From assembly GCA_003094555.1 (NCBI GenBank), contig NATW01000117.1, positions 1-64,000 on the forward strand: 64,000 bases of DNA, read 5' to 3'. The position numbers and the translations under genes are program-made. The notes under the pieces are model-generated. The model searched no databases. It was given only the letters and a program-made list of their open reading frames with translations, and had not been told where the DNA came from. Shown piece by piece: positions 7,949 through 18,725 of the stretch; positions within the stretch are counted from its first letter, which is position 1, and each line of letters opens with the position of its first letter. Source of the stretch: a gamma proteobacterium symbiont of Ctena orbiculata. Its GTDB lineage: Bacteria; Pseudomonadota; Gammaproteobacteria; Chromatiales; Chromatiaceae.

Positions 7949-9022
7949 ATGAAACACGCCGAAGAGATCGAAAGGATCATCGATACCGTCGGCAAGACGC
8001 TCGCCAACAAGCTCTCGCCAACGGAAAGAACCCAGCTGCACCAGGCCTTGATGAAATCCCTGGACGAAACCCCTGTGGGTGGTGACATGCCTCAATATAA
8101 GGAGGTCACGATTCTGCTCTCCGATCTGCGCGGTTTCACTGCCATCACCGAGCGATACCCGCCGGAAACCATCATCAATGTCCTGAATCTCTATTTCTCC
8201 CGGATGTGCGAAATCATTTTCAGTTTTGGCGGGAGTATCGATAAATTCATGGGCGACTCAATCATGGCACTGTTCGGTTTGACTGAGCAGAGGGATGACG
8301 ACCTGGAACGGGCCATCGCCTGCGCAGTGGAGATGCAGCGTGCGATGATCGAGATCAATTCGGAAAACAGCAAACAAGGCTATCCAAGACTGTTCATGGG
8401 CATCGGCATCAATACCGGTAAGGTCGTGGCCGGACATCTGGGCTCTGAACTCCATCATGAGTACACCGTCATCGGGGACGAGGTCAATCTCGCCTCGCGT
8501 ATAGAGGCCTACAGCCTGCGCGGACAGATCCTGTTAAGTGACCGCGCCTGCAGAATGGCCCAAGGATTCATCGAGACATCCCCTCCGAACCAGGTAATGG
8601 TAAAAGGCAAACAGGTACCCGTTTCACTCTATGAGCTGCAGTCAACCAACCGGCCTCGTCACCTGGAGGTTCCCCGGGTGGAGTCGCGTCGCAGTCCGCG
8701 TATCGAAGTCGATTTTCCCATCGCCTTCCATCCGCTGCAGAATAAGATCGTCCTGGATGAGGGCTTTTCCGGCCGCGCCATCGACCTCAGTTACAATGGA
8801 CTGCAGGCCGATCTACCGGTGGAACTCGATATCCTCTCGGATATCCGGATCACTCTCTATACCTCACTCATGAGTGAACAGAGCAGTCATATCTACGCCA
8901 AGATCCTCGATTGTGAAAAGCACGAAGGCAGTTGGCTGAGTCGCATGGAGTTTACCGGCATCGATGACACCGGCCAGGCTGCGATCAAAAACTATATCGA
9001 CCAGACCATTGGAAGACATTAA
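7949..9022 (+). CDS. Class III adenylate cyclase with C-terminal PilZ domain
   Basis: A cytoplasmic fusion of 357 residues. A short helical N terminus (1-48) leads into a class III nucleotide cyclase domain (about 50-232). The metal ligands Asp59 and Asp103 are present, as are Lys99 and Thr173 in the adenine-selecting positions and Asn180 and Arg184 for the transition state. This suggests an active adenylate cyclase. A PilZ domain follows (about 246-355) with RRSPR (Arg247, Arg251) and DLSYNG (Asp279, Ser281, Gly284), the residues used to bind cyclic di-GMP. The likely role, an inference, is cyclic-di-GMP control of cAMP synthesis. It sits between degS and murA, a place usually taken by other genes. 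Confidence 0.9.
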   Translation: MKHAEEIERIIDTVGKTLANKLSPTERTQLHQALMKSLDETPVGGDMPQYKEVTILLSDLRGFTAITERYPPETIINVLNLYFSRMCEIIFSFGGSIDKFMGDSIMALFGLTEQRDDDLERAIACAVEMQRAMIEINSENSKQGYPRLFMGIGINTGKVVAGHLGSELHHEYTVIGDEVNLASRIEAYSLRGQILLSDRACRMAQGFIETSPPNQVMVKGKQVPVSLYELQSTNRPRHLEVPRVESRRSPRIEVDFPIAFHPLQNKIVLDEGFSGRAIDLSYNGLQADLPVELDILSDIRITLYTSLMSEQSSHIYAKILDCEKHEGSWLSRMEFTGIDDTGQAAIKNYIDQTIGRH

Positions 9023-9081
9023 ATCCCAATCGGCGCCCGCCAACCGTTTCAGTTAACTAAATAAAGAGTGAATAGTGGTAA

Positions 9082-10497
<1,416 letters not shown>

Positions 10498-10530
10498 GAG
10501 CTGTCAGCTACCAGCCAGACCCGGTATCCA

Positions 10531-10572
10531 GCTGGCCGCTCGCTGCTGGCCGCTGGCCGCTGGCCGCTGGCC
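10531..10572 (+). repeat. GCTGGCC 7-bp tandem repeat upstream of hisG
   Basis: Five copies of the 7-base unit gctggcc, with one variant unit (gctcgct) in second position, lie between murA and hisG. The array sits 54 bases before the hisG start. The unit length is not a multiple of 3, but the array is intergenic, so any effect would be on RNA structure or promoter spacing. A shorter, imperfect copy of the motif precedes it (ctgtcagctaccag). Confidence 0.85.
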
Positions 10573-10625
10573 GCCAGTTAATATATCCTTCCAGCTCCAA
10601 ACCCGTGCCAAACATAAACTGAGCC

Positions 10626-11273
10626 ATGAAATTCGACGCACCCATTACCATCGCGCTATCCAAGGGGCGCATCTTCAACCAGAGTCTGCCGCTGCTGGCC
10701 CATGCCGGCATCGAGCCCGCAGACGATCCGGAGACCAGCCGCAAGCTGATCCTCGACACCAACCATGAGCTGGTGAAACTGGTCATCATCCGCGCAACGG
10801 ATGTTCCCACCTATGTGGAGTACGGCGCCGCCGACCTGGGTATCGCCGGTAAGGATGTGTTGCTGGAGCATGGCGGCGAGGGCCTGTATGAGCCCCTGGA
10901 TCTGAAGATCGCCCAATGCCGCATGATGACGGCCGGTTACCCTGACAGGAATCAAAACAACGGACGCTTACGCATTGCCACCAAGTATGTGAAGAGTGCG
11001 CAGCGCTTTTTTGCCGCCAAGGGGGAGCAGGTGGAGATCATCAAGCTCTACGGCTCCATGGAGTTGGCACCCATCGTCGGTCTCTCCGACCTGATCGTGG
11101 ATCTGGTGGAGAGCGGCAACACCCTCAAGGCGAATGGACTGGTCCCGCTGGAACACATCGCCGACATCAGTTCCAGGCTGGTGGTCAACAAGGCCTCCTG
11201 GAAGATGAATCACAGCCTGGTCATGCAGCTGATCGATGCCTTTCGGGACGCGGTATCGCAACCCACAACCTGA
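10626..11273 (+). CDS. hisG: ATP phosphoribosyltransferase, short form
   Basis: HisG joins ATP and PRPP in the first step of histidine synthesis. At 215 residues this is the short form, which lacks the C-terminal regulatory domain and needs the partner HisZ for activity and feedback control. HisZ is not in this window. Visible signatures are [11 protein letters not shown] at the start, the [14 protein letters not shown] segment, and the PRPP-binding run [18 protein letters not shown] near residue 158. It is followed after a short gap by hisD. Confidence 0.96.
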   Translation: MKFDAPITIALSKGRIFNQSLPLLAHAGIEPADDPETSRKLILDTNHELVKLVIIRATDVPTYVEYGAADLGIAGKDVLLEHGGEGLYEPLDLKIAQCRMMTAGYPDRNQNNGRLRIATKYVKSAQRFFAAKGEQVEIIKLYGSMELAPIVGLSDLIVDLVESGNTLKANGLVPLEHIADISSRLVVNKASWKMNHSLVMQLIDAFRDAVSQPTT

Positions 11274-11293
11274 ACATATCGGTGGAATCCGGA

Positions 11294-12604
11294 ATGAGCG
11301 ACATACGCAAACTATCGACCGCTGATGCTGACTTCCAGCAACAACTCGATGCGCTGCTGGCCTGGGAGTCGGTTTCAGACACCGGGGTCAACGACACCGT
11401 GAATGAGATCATTCGGGCGATTCGCAGCGAGGGTGACACTGCCTTGGTGGCGTTCACCAACCGCTTCGACCGCTGGCAGGCAACCCAACCCGGTGATCTG
11501 GAGATTCCACTGGACCGCCTGCAACAGGCCTGGAACAGCATACCGGCGGCACAGCGCGAGGCCCTGGAGCTCTCCGCCAACCGCATCCGCGCCTACGCCG
11601 AACATCAGATCATGGACTCCTGGTCCTACACCGAACCGGACGGCACGGTGCTGGGTCAGCAGGTCACCCCCCTCGACAGGGTCGGTCTGTATGTACCCGG
11701 GGGCAAGGCCGCCTACCCCTCATCGGTGTTGATGAACGCCATCCCCGCCAAGGTCGCCGGGGTGGCGGAACTGATCATGGTGGTGCCGACCCCGGATGGG
11801 GAGCTGAATGAACTGGTACTGGCCGCGGCCCATGTCTCCGGGGTCGACCGGGTGTTTGCCGTAGGCGGCGCCCAGGCGGTGGCGGCCCTGGCCTATGGCA
11901 CCGAGAGTGTTCCCCCGGTGGACAAGATCGTCGGCCCGGGCAACATCTATGTAGCCACCGCCAAGCGGGCGGTGTTCGGACAGGTGGGCATCGACATGGT
12001 TGCGGGTCCTTCGGAAATCCTGATCATCTGCGACGGGGAGACCGATCCCGACTGGATCGCCATGGATCTCTTCTCCCAGGCGGAGCACGATGAAGATGCC
12101 CAGTCGATCCTGCTCTCCCCGGATGCGGACTTTCTGCAGCGGGTGAGCGAAAGTATCGACAAGCTGCTGCCGAGCATGGAGCGCCAGGAGATCATCGCCA
12201 CCGCATTGCGGGTTCGCGGCGCCCTGGTGCAGGTGAAGGATATGGCTGAAGCGGTGGAGGTGGCGAATCACATCGCCCCGGAACATCTCGAGCTGTCGGT
12301 GGCCGATCCCCAGGCGATGGCCAAACAGATTCACCACGCAGGCGCCATCTTCATGGGCCGCTATACCGCGGAGGCGATGGGTGACTACTGTGCCGGGCCG
12401 AACCATGTCCTGCCGACCTCGCGCACCGCTCGCTTCTCGTCCCCCCTGGGAGTGTATGATTTTCAAAAGCGTTCGAGTTTGATCATGGCCACAGCAGCGG
12501 GCGCCGACAGCCTGGCCAGAACATCGTCGGTCATGGCCAGAGGCGAAGGACTCACCGCCCACGCCCGTTCTGCCGAGTATCGATTCAAACAGACCAAGGA
12601 GTAG
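11294..12604 (+). CDS. hisD: Histidinol dehydrogenase
   Basis: HisD carries out the last two oxidations from histidinol to histidine with NAD and a zinc ion. The protein is 436 residues, normal for the family. Signatures visible are [42 protein letters not shown], the [12 protein letters not shown] strand, and the zinc or catalytic region [10 protein letters not shown] and HIAPEHLEL. The frame also opens at a GTG at 11282. The ATG at 11294 (MSDIRKLS) was preferred, with ggtgg 9 bases upstream. Confidence 0.96.
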   Translation: MSDIRKLSTADADFQQQLDALLAWESVSDTGVNDTVNEIIRAIRSEGDTALVAFTNRFDRWQATQPGDLEIPLDRLQQAWNSIPAAQREALELSANRIRAYAEHQIMDSWSYTEPDGTVLGQQVTPLDRVGLYVPGGKAAYPSSVLMNAIPAKVAGVAELIMVVPTPDGELNELVLAAAHVSGVDRVFAVGGAQAVAALAYGTESVPPVDKIVGPGNIYVATAKRAVFGQVGIDMVAGPSEILIICDGETDPDWIAMDLFSQAEHDEDAQSILLSPDADFLQRVSESIDKLLPSMERQEIIATALRVRGALVQVKDMAEAVEVANHIAPEHLELSVADPQAMAKQIHHAGAIFMGRYTAEAMGDYCAGPNHVLPTSRTARFSSPLGVYDFQKRSSLIMATAAGADSLARTSSVMARGEGLTAHARSAEYRFKQTKE

Positions 12605-12621
12605 GCGGGACAGGTCCCGCC
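12604..12621. other. Perfect hairpin between hisD and hisC
   Basis: The arms ggcggga and tcccgcc surround the loop cagg, immediately at the hisD stop codon. No T run follows, so it is not a typical terminator. It could be an mRNA processing or stability element between the two his genes. Confidence 0.55.
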
Positions 12622-12662
12622 GATTTAAACAAGGCAAACAACCGAATCAGGACACCCTCACC

Positions 12663-13727
12663 ATGAGCCGCTACTGGAGCCCGATCGTCAGTCAACTCTC
12701 ACCCTATGTCCCCGGGGAGCAGCCGCGCATCGATGACCTGGTCAAGCTCAACACCAACGAAAACCCCTATGGGCCATCCCCCCGTGTGATCGAGGCAGTC
12801 AATCAAACGGCTGACGATGGGTTGCGTCTCTATCCCGATCCAAGCTCAACCCTGTTACGTGAAACCGTGGCGGACTACTACGACCTGACACCACAACAGG
12901 TCTTTATCGGCAACGGCTCCGACGAGGTGCTCGCCCACGCCTTCTTCGCTCTCTTTCAACAATCCCAACCCTTGCTGTTTCCCGATATCACCTACAGCTT
13001 CTACCCGGTCTATTGCCGGCTGTATGGCATCGAGTACCAAACCATTCCCCTGGATGCTGGATTCAACATCGACCTGGAGTCCTATACCCAAGCCAACGGC
13101 GGCATCATCTTCCCCAACCCGAACGCCCCCACCGGCATGCTGCTGCCGCTGCAAAAGATCGAGTGGTTGCTCAAGCACAATCGGGATTCGGTGGTGGTCA
13201 TCGATGAGGCCTATATCGACTTCGGGGGTGAAAGCGCGGCGACCCTGATCGATCGTTATCCCAATCTGCTGGTGACCCAAACACTCTCCAAATCCCGCGC
13301 CCTGGCCGGACTGCGCATCGGCTTGGCCATGGGCAACACAGAATTGATCGAGGGACTGATCCGGGTCAAGGACAGTTTCAACTCCTACCCCATGGACCGT
13401 CTCGCAGGAGCCGCGGCCATCGCTTCCTTCAAGGATGAGGACTATTTCAGGGATAGTTGCCGGCAGATCATCGAGGCCAGGGAACAACTCAATCGTCAGT
13501 TGCAAGGTCTGGGATTTCAGGTACTCCCCTCCGCCGCCAATTTTCTGTTTGCCCACCACCCGTCCCGAGAGGCGTCGGATATCGCCACGCAACTACGCAA
13601 GCAGGGAGTGCTCGTCCGTCACTTCCGGCAACCGAGAATCAGCGGTTTTCTACGCATCACCATCGGCACCCCACAGCAGAATCAACGCTTGGTAGAGGTC
13701 CTCGGGGGGTTGGGACTATCGGCCTGA
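12663..13727 (+). CDS. hisC: Histidinol-phosphate aminotransferase
   Basis: A PLP-dependent class I/II aminotransferase that converts imidazole acetol-phosphate to histidinol-phosphate. The 354-residue protein has [13 protein letters not shown] at the start, [12 protein letters not shown], the [13 protein letters not shown] loop, DEAYIDF with the cofactor Asp, and the Schiff-base Lys in [14 protein letters not shown]. The C-terminal [12 protein letters not shown] segment carries the substrate Arg. It lies 58 bases after hisD and completes the hisGDC run. Confidence 0.95.
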   Translation: MSRYWSPIVSQLSPYVPGEQPRIDDLVKLNTNENPYGPSPRVIEAVNQTADDGLRLYPDPSSTLLRETVADYYDLTPQQVFIGNGSDEVLAHAFFALFQQSQPLLFPDITYSFYPVYCRLYGIEYQTIPLDAGFNIDLESYTQANGGIIFPNPNAPTGMLLPLQKIEWLLKHNRDSVVVIDEAYIDFGGESAATLIDRYPNLLVTQTLSKSRALAGLRIGLAMGNTELIEGLIRVKDSFNSYPMDRLAGAAAIASFKDEDYFRDSCRQIIEAREQLNRQLQGLGFQVLPSAANFLFAHHPSREASDIATQLRKQGVLVRHFRQPRISGFLRITIGTPQQNQRLVEVLGGLGLSA

Positions 13728-13841
13728 TCCGTTGGAGAGCCAGTTAAAAAAACCCGTCCTGTCATCAGCCGAACCCGGGCAGATGACTGGGGAGTATGCC
13801 AACCCATCGCTTATCCTTACAGGCACATTTAAATCGCTCAA

Positions 13842-14201
13842 ATGACAAGAATAATTGCTTTGTTGCTGGCGTATCTGTTTCTTGCGCTTGCGCTTATCGG
13901 CATCTTTCTTCCGGGATTACCTACGGTCCCGTTCTTACTTCTCGCCGCCTGGTTTTCAGCAAAAGGTTCACAGCGTTTGCATAAATGGCTGTATGAGCAT
14001 CCGAAATTCGGCAGCATCCTAATAAACTGGGAGCAACAGAAGGCTATCTCCAGGGGCAGCAAAATTATTGCGATATTGATGCTATGTGGGAGCTGGTTTA
14101 TTCTTTACCATTACATGATCAGTGTATGGATGTTCGCTGGGATTACAGCCATTTTTTTAGTGGTCTCCGTATATTTAATAACCCGCCCGGAACCTCATTA
14201 A
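13842..14201 (+). CDS. YbaN/DUF454 family inner-membrane protein
   Basis: A 119-residue membrane protein with the DUF454 layout. A first helix leads into the signature LIGIFLPGLPTVPFLLLAAWFSAKGSQRLHKWLYEHPKFG. Two helices follow (IIAILMLCGSWFILYHYMI, VWMFAGITAIFLVVSVYLI). The family (E. coli YbaN) has no settled function. The gene and its downstream neighbours are visibly richer in A and T than hisC, which may mark a transferred segment. Confidence 0.9.
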   Translation: MTRIIALLLAYLFLALALIGIFLPGLPTVPFLLLAAWFSAKGSQRLHKWLYEHPKFGSILINWEQQKAISRGSKIIAILMLCGSWFILYHYMISVWMFAGITAIFLVVSVYLITRPEPH

Positions 14202-14509
14202 AGATAGAAAGCGATTTCATAACCAGCCGCGAACGGCAACAGACGCTCTAGGCACTGGCGTTACACCTATACAATGGCGGGCACTCCCAATCTTGTGCTG
14301 GAGGGCGGAGCAAGGTATCTCTATAAAGGCGAGTTGGTTAGCTCTCTGGAGGAAGCGATTACACCGGATTCTATGCAAACATATACAGAATGGATGGAAA
14401 CATACTGTTTCAGGCTACACGCCAAGTAAACAGATCATGCCACCACCTGTGACAAGCCGTGAAGAACTGCCAATGCTCGTCGATGCGTACCAGCTGAAAC
14501 CCTAATCTC
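14202..14509 (+). pseudogene. Unassigned 308-bp stretch, possible gene debris
   Basis: There is no convincing gene here. One frame encodes a compact peptide from ATG 14274 to 14429 that begins MAGTPNLVLEGGARYLYKG and ends at a stop. A different frame carries a proline-rich tail (QIMPPPVTSREELPMLVDAY) ending at 14505. The two pieces in different frames look like a frameshifted, decayed small gene rather than two real ones. I could not name a parent family. The stretch separates ybaN from the secreted orphan. Confidence 0.3.
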
Positions 14510-15067
14510 ATGCAAAACAGACACAACAAGTTCTCCGCTTTAATATTAACATTCAGCTTGATGCTCCCTACTGCCAGTTATGCCGGCATAGAAACGCTAT
14601 TAATTGGAGAACAACAAGGCAATTGCACCATTCGTGTTACTCATGACGCAACACCCTCGTCTATGTTCGGCACCCTTGTGTTTCGATCATTTGTCGTCAT
14701 TGACAGCGTGCACCACCCCTGCGCAGCAACCAAATCTCATGTCAGGGAGACCCTTAGCAAAGGCATAGCTCAATACATTGCCTATAACAACCTAAAACCC
14801 ATCACATCGATCATGGTCGGCAAAATTAGCCATTTTCCGTGGATAAAATCTGACTGGCTCAATAAAAGTCAGTCAGGCAGTTACGAGAAGATGTCTAGAA
14901 GCGACTTCAATGCACTGGTGAGCTCTGAAGCCATTTCCGAACCCTTTAAAACAGCACTAAACAAAAACGGGCTCGAATTTGACGGTGCAAGTTGTGAAAA
15001 GATGCAATTCTACGACAATGGCCATCCTATGGATGCGTTGTGTTGGTTTAAGATAAAAGGCAGTTAA
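14510..15067 (+). CDS. Hypothetical secreted protein, no family recognised
   Basis: A 185-residue protein with a clear signal peptide (KFSALILTFSLMLPTASYA, cleavage after about residue 25). The mature part has four cysteines (NCTIRV, HPCAAT, SCEKM, LCWFK), an even number that could form two disulfides in the periplasm. There are no membrane segments after the signal. It is lysine- and serine-rich and its DNA is AT-richer than the surroundings. I do not recognise a domain. It stands after a debris region, consistent with acquired DNA. Confidence 0.6.
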   Translation: MQNRHNKFSALILTFSLMLPTASYAGIETLLIGEQQGNCTIRVTHDATPSSMFGTLVFRSFVVIDSVHHPCAATKSHVRETLSKGIAQYIAYNNLKPITSIMVGKISHFPWIKSDWLNKSQSGSYEKMSRSDFNALVSSEAISEPFKTALNKNGLEFDGASCEKMQFYDNGHPMDALCWFKIKGS

Positions 15068-15110
15068 CAAGAAGAACTAACCGCGTCAGTTTCATGCCGC
15101 GCTCAGCACC

Positions 15111-15989
15111 CTAAACCTCCGCCAGCAACCGGTCGATCATCGACGAGGCCTGCCCCAGGTAGCCGCTGCCGAAGAGGTTGAGGTGGTTGAGGATATGGTA
15201 GAGGTTATAGAGGATCTTACGCGTCGAGTAACCGGGCGCGAGGGGCCAGGCCTCCTGGTAGGCATCATAGAAGCGGCTGCCGAATCCGCCGAAGAGTTCG
15301 GTCATGGCCAGATCCGCCTCCCGGTCTCCATAGTAGACGGCGGGGTCGAAGATGACCGGATCGCCATCCTTGGTATAGGCCAGGTTCCCGCCCCACAGGT
15401 CTCCGTGCAGCAGTGACGGTTGCGGCTGATGATCGATGAGCACATGGAAGTGCTGCAACAGGCGTTCGCCCTTGTGCTGCAGGGTGCCGCCGTAGCCGTT
15501 GCGGGCGGCAAGGCGCAGCTGAAAGCCAAGCCTGTGATCGCGCCAAAAGTCGATCCAGTTGTCCGCGGCCTGATTCTCCTGGGGTGTGGAACCAATGGTG
15601 TTGTCCCGAAACCAGCCGAAGTCGGGCTGGCTGTCGCGATGCATGGCGGCCAACTGACGACCTGCCAGCTCACTGCCACCGCGCCCGCCATGCCCCATCT
15701 CGATGTGCTCCATGGCCAGATAGGATTGATTCCCGCTCAGGCCGGAACAGAGGGGCTCCGGGACCCTTATGGTATGGGTCTGGGCCATCGCCCTCAGACC
15801 ATCCGCTTCCGCCTCGAACATATCCAGCAGGGCGGCGCTATTCAGTTTTACGAAGTAGGTCCTCTCCCCATCCGTCAAACGCACCCCCTGATTGATACAT
15901 CCACCGCCCACCTGCCTGGGTTCCAGGGGATTGAACGGCTTGTTGGATGCCTGCGCGATGTGTTGCGCAATGATTTCCCATTGAGTCAC
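15111..15989 (-). CDS. Fructosamine-3-kinase family protein (YniA-like)
   Basis: A 292-residue kinase of the fructosamine/ketosamine-3-kinase family, which phosphorylates sugar adducts on proteins or small amines so that they break down (deglycation). Visible are the glycine-rich start (GGGCINQGVRL), the ATP-binding Lys in TYFVKLN, the hinge AMEHIEM, the catalytic loop LLHGDLWGGNLAY and the metal-binding VIFDPAVYYGDREADLAM. Family length is about 290, so the gene is intact. It is transcribed away from the priA spacer. Confidence 0.92.
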   Translation of the reverse strand: MTQWEIIAQHIAQASNKPFNPLEPRQVGGGCINQGVRLTDGERTYFVKLNSAALLDMFEAEADGLRAMAQTHTIRVPEPLCSGLSGNQSYLAMEHIEMGHGGRGGSELAGRQLAAMHRDSQPDFGWFRDNTIGSTPQENQAADNWIDFWRDHRLGFQLRLAARNGYGGTLQHKGERLLQHFHVLIDHQPQPSLLHGDLWGGNLAYTKDGDPVIFDPAVYYGDREADLAMTELFGGFGSRFYDAYQEAWPLAPGYSTRKILYNLYHILNHLNLFGSGYLGQASSMIDRLLAEV

Positions 15990-16127
15990 GACACTGCCCT
16001 CCCTCGCCTCTGCTGATTTTGCGGATTAATACTATCCACCGTTCCTCCCCTTGCCGAATACACCTGGATCATCATTCTCACAGGATGTATGAAAATCCGG
16101 GTTAATCACAATCAGTGAAAAATAGTA

Positions 16128-16147
16128 TTGTCGCACTCGTGCGACAA
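16128..16147. promoter_or_regulatory. Perfect 8-4-8 palindrome, operator-like
   Basis: The site ttgtcgcactcgtgcgacaa has perfect 8-base arms around 4 bases. It lies 139 bases before the fructosamine kinase start and 362 bases before priA, in a gene-free spacer. No T run follows, so a terminator is unlikely; a dimeric repressor site is possible but no regulator can be named. Confidence 0.5.
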
Positions 16148-16218
16148 CTATCTCCAACCCCCCCAATGGCAGGATGATTTGCCCCTGCGTAAGCGGTTAC
16201 TGACGTGCAAAGCCTTGT

Positions 16219-16434
16219 TTATGCACACACCTTGTCGTGCTGCAATACAGCATCGACTGACCTGAATTTATAAACACATTAGAACAATCTTATATGCCAT
16301 AACCGCTTGTAAAAATTAACATAAATCAAAATTGGCGAAAAACTGGTCAAATTAATAGGAATCCAGTGTAGACAAGGCCTTTGGCCTCATATCCTGAAAT
16401 TACGCACAAAGTTATCCACAAATGTTGTGGAAAA
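16219..16434. promoter_or_regulatory. Cluster of three DnaA-box matches in AT-rich spacer
   Basis: The 520-base gene-free spacer 15990-16509 contains three full matches to the DnaA-box consensus TTWTNCACA. They are ttatgcaca (16219-16227), ttatccaca (16412-16420, identical to the strongest E. coli box) and ttttccaca on the minus strand (16426-16434). The last two face each other across 5 bases. The surroundings, especially 16261-16360, are AT-rich. They could regulate priA, titrate DnaA or form part of an origin. The dnaA gene is not nearby, so an origin is not established. Confidence 0.55.
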
Positions 16435-16509
16435 AAATAATTCCTATCCACCCATGTTGATTTAGGTAAAATCCCACCTCCTTTCTACACCCATGATACA
16501 GTCTCCGGC

Positions 16510-18717
16510 ATGGCTTCAGACCCTATATTACAGATCGCTTTGCCTGGTCCCTTAAGGGCGCTTTACGACTATCTGCCACCCACCGACCCAGCCCACAACC
16601 CAAGCATCGGATGTCGCTATCAAATCCCGTTTGGACCCAGCAGCCGCACCGGTGTCCTGATCGCGGTGAAAGCCCAGAGCGATGTGCCACCGGAGCGGCT
16701 CAAACGGGCACTGCAGCAGATCGATCCACAACCCCTGCTTGCAGCCCCGGATCTACGCCTGTTGCATTGGGCCGCAGGCTACTACCAACACCCCCTGGGT
16801 GATGTGATCTTCCATGCCCTGCCCGTCACACTGCGTAAACAACACAGCGGCTCCAGGATCAGACACAATGGGGTTCGTCTCACTGCCTCGGGCAAAACAG
16901 TCAACCCGGAGTCCCTGCGGCGGGCGCCAAAACAACTCGCACTCATGCAGGCCCTGGCCCAGGCAAGCGACGGCCTGGATCGTCCAACCCTGCTGAACCG
17001 CCACCGGATCTCCCAGGCGGTGATCCGTACCCTGTTGGAGAAGGGTTGGATCGAGGCCTGCCCAATCCCGGAAGCTGTCCACCCCGTCACAACCAATCCG
17101 CACAGCATAGACCTCAACCAGGAACAGGGTGAGGCTGTCGCACAGGTAGAGCGAAATCTGGGCAGCTTCAAACCCTTTCTGCTTCAGGGCGTCACCGGCA
17201 GCGGCAAGACCGAAGTCTACCTGCGCCTGGTGGAACAGGTCGTCGCCCGGGGTCAACAGGCGCTGCTGCTGGTACCGGAGATAGGCCTGACCCCGCAGCT
17301 GTTACAGCGTTTTCAAACGAGTATGGGTGCGGGAGTCGCCGTACTCCACTCCGCCCTGGCCGATGGGGATAGGGAGCGAGTATGGCAGGGGGTCAGACGT
17401 GCACATCGGCCGATCCTGATCGGTACCCGCTCCGCGGTGTTCACCCCCATGCCCAAGCTGGGCCTGATCATCGTCGACGAGGAGCATGACCTCTCCTACA
17501 AGCAGCAGGAGGGCTTTCGCTACTCGGCCAGAGACCTGGCCCTGGTACGGGGACAGCAGTGCGGCTGCCCGGTGGTGCTTGGCTCCGCCACCCCATCGCT
17601 GGAATCCCTGCGGAATGCGGCTGAAGGACGCTATAGCCGCTTGAATCTAACCCAACGGGTGGGCAATGCCCGCATGCCGCCAGTGAAACTACTGGATATA
17701 CGCAGCGTCCATCTCGATGGCGGTCTTTCACCCGCATTGATCAAGCAGCTGCGACAGACCCTCGACGCGGGAGAACAGGCGCTGCTGTTTCTCAACCGGC
17801 GCGGTTATGCGCCGATGCTGACCTGCCATGCCTGTGGCTGGCTGACCGATTGCCCCCGTTGCGATGCACGCATGACCCACCATCGCCAACTGCGGATATT
17901 ATGGTGTCACCATTGCGGCCACCAGCGCCCTGAGCCGGTCCACTGCCCCAGCTGCGGCAGTCCGGATCTGCGCCCATTGGGACAGGGAACCGAGCGTGTG
18001 GAAGAGACCCTGCAGCGCCTCTTTCCCGATACCCCCCTGGCACGTATCGACCGGGACTCCACCAGCCGCAAGGGGTCGTTGGAGCAGCTGCTGTCCCGGG
18101 TCAAGGCGGGCGACTTTCCTCTCCTGTTGGGTACCCAGATGCTGGCCAAGGGCCACCACTTCCCCGCTGTCACCCTGGTTGCCATATTGGATATAGACCA
18201 AGGACTTTTCGGTGCCGACTTCCGTGCCTCTGAACGTATGGCGCAACTGGTGGTGCAGGTGGCAGGCAGGGCCGGTCGGGCTGAGCGTCCGGGAAAGGTA
18301 TTGATTCAGACCCGCCATCCGGACCACCCCCTGATGCAGTTGCTGACCTCCAAGGGTTACGATGCCTTTGCCGCAGAGGCCCTTGACGAGCGGCGCGCCG
18401 CCACCTTTCCTCCCTACTCCCACCAGGTACTGCTACGCGCGGAATCGACCAAGGCCGCAGATCCGGAAAACTTTCTCAATCGGGCGATCGAGGTTGGCAG
18501 GGCGCTGCCTGGCAGCGAACCCCTCGAATTTTGGGGACCGGTACCCGCACCCATGGCGCGCAAGGCGGGAAAGACAAGAGCCCATCTACTGATTCAATCG
18601 GCCCAACGCCAGCCGCTGCATCAGTGGCTGGCGAAGTGGGTCTCGGAGATCACGCAGTTATCCGCTGCGCGCCGGGTACGCTGGTCAATCGATGTGGATC
18701 CCCAGGAGATGCTCTAA
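16510..18717 (+). CDS. priA: Primosomal protein N', replication restart helicase
   Basis: PriA recognises stalled or D-loop forks and reloads the replicative helicase. The 735-residue protein has the N-terminal DNA-binding domain, then the helicase core with Walker A (GVTGSGKTEVY near residue 232), the DEEH box (IIVDEEHDLSYKQQEGFRYSARD) and the GSATPSLES motif. A zinc region with eight Cys follows (CHACGWLTDCPRCDA, CHHCG, CPSCGS). The ATG at 16510 was used. It has a long spacer upstream with DnaA boxes and converges on the FG-GAP lipoprotein gene 8 bases downstream. Confidence 0.97.
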   Translation: MASDPILQIALPGPLRALYDYLPPTDPAHNPSIGCRYQIPFGPSSRTGVLIAVKAQSDVPPERLKRALQQIDPQPLLAAPDLRLLHWAAGYYQHPLGDVIFHALPVTLRKQHSGSRIRHNGVRLTASGKTVNPESLRRAPKQLALMQALAQASDGLDRPTLLNRHRISQAVIRTLLEKGWIEACPIPEAVHPVTTNPHSIDLNQEQGEAVAQVERNLGSFKPFLLQGVTGSGKTEVYLRLVEQVVARGQQALLLVPEIGLTPQLLQRFQTSMGAGVAVLHSALADGDRERVWQGVRRAHRPILIGTRSAVFTPMPKLGLIIVDEEHDLSYKQQEGFRYSARDLALVRGQQCGCPVVLGSATPSLESLRNAAEGRYSRLNLTQRVGNARMPPVKLLDIRSVHLDGGLSPALIKQLRQTLDAGEQALLFLNRRGYAPMLTCHACGWLTDCPRCDARMTHHRQLRILWCHHCGHQRPEPVHCPSCGSPDLRPLGQGTERVEETLQRLFPDTPLARIDRDSTSRKGSLEQLLSRVKAGDFPLLLGTQMLAKGHHFPAVTLVAILDIDQGLFGADFRASERMAQLVVQVAGRAGRAERPGKVLIQTRHPDHPLMQLLTSKGYDAFAAEALDERRAATFPPYSHQVLLRAESTKAADPENFLNRAIEVGRALPGSEPLEFWGPVPAPMARKAGKTRAHLLIQSAQRQPLHQWLAKWVSEITQLSAARRVRWSIDVDPQEML

Positions 18718-18725
18718 CCCTCGCA

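Noticed and set aside
11720..12637. 305-codon minus-strand frame opposite hisD
   Set aside because: Antisense of hisD with no recognisable domain; His-rich shadow pattern.
13745..13795. Possible terminator between hisC and ybaN
   Set aside because: Only six base pairs (gtcatc/gatgac) form around a 15-base loop, and there is no T run after them on the plus strand.
16316..16329. Partial FNR-like site ttaacataaatcaa before priA
   Set aside because: Only one half matches TTGATNNNNATCAA; the other half is too weak.
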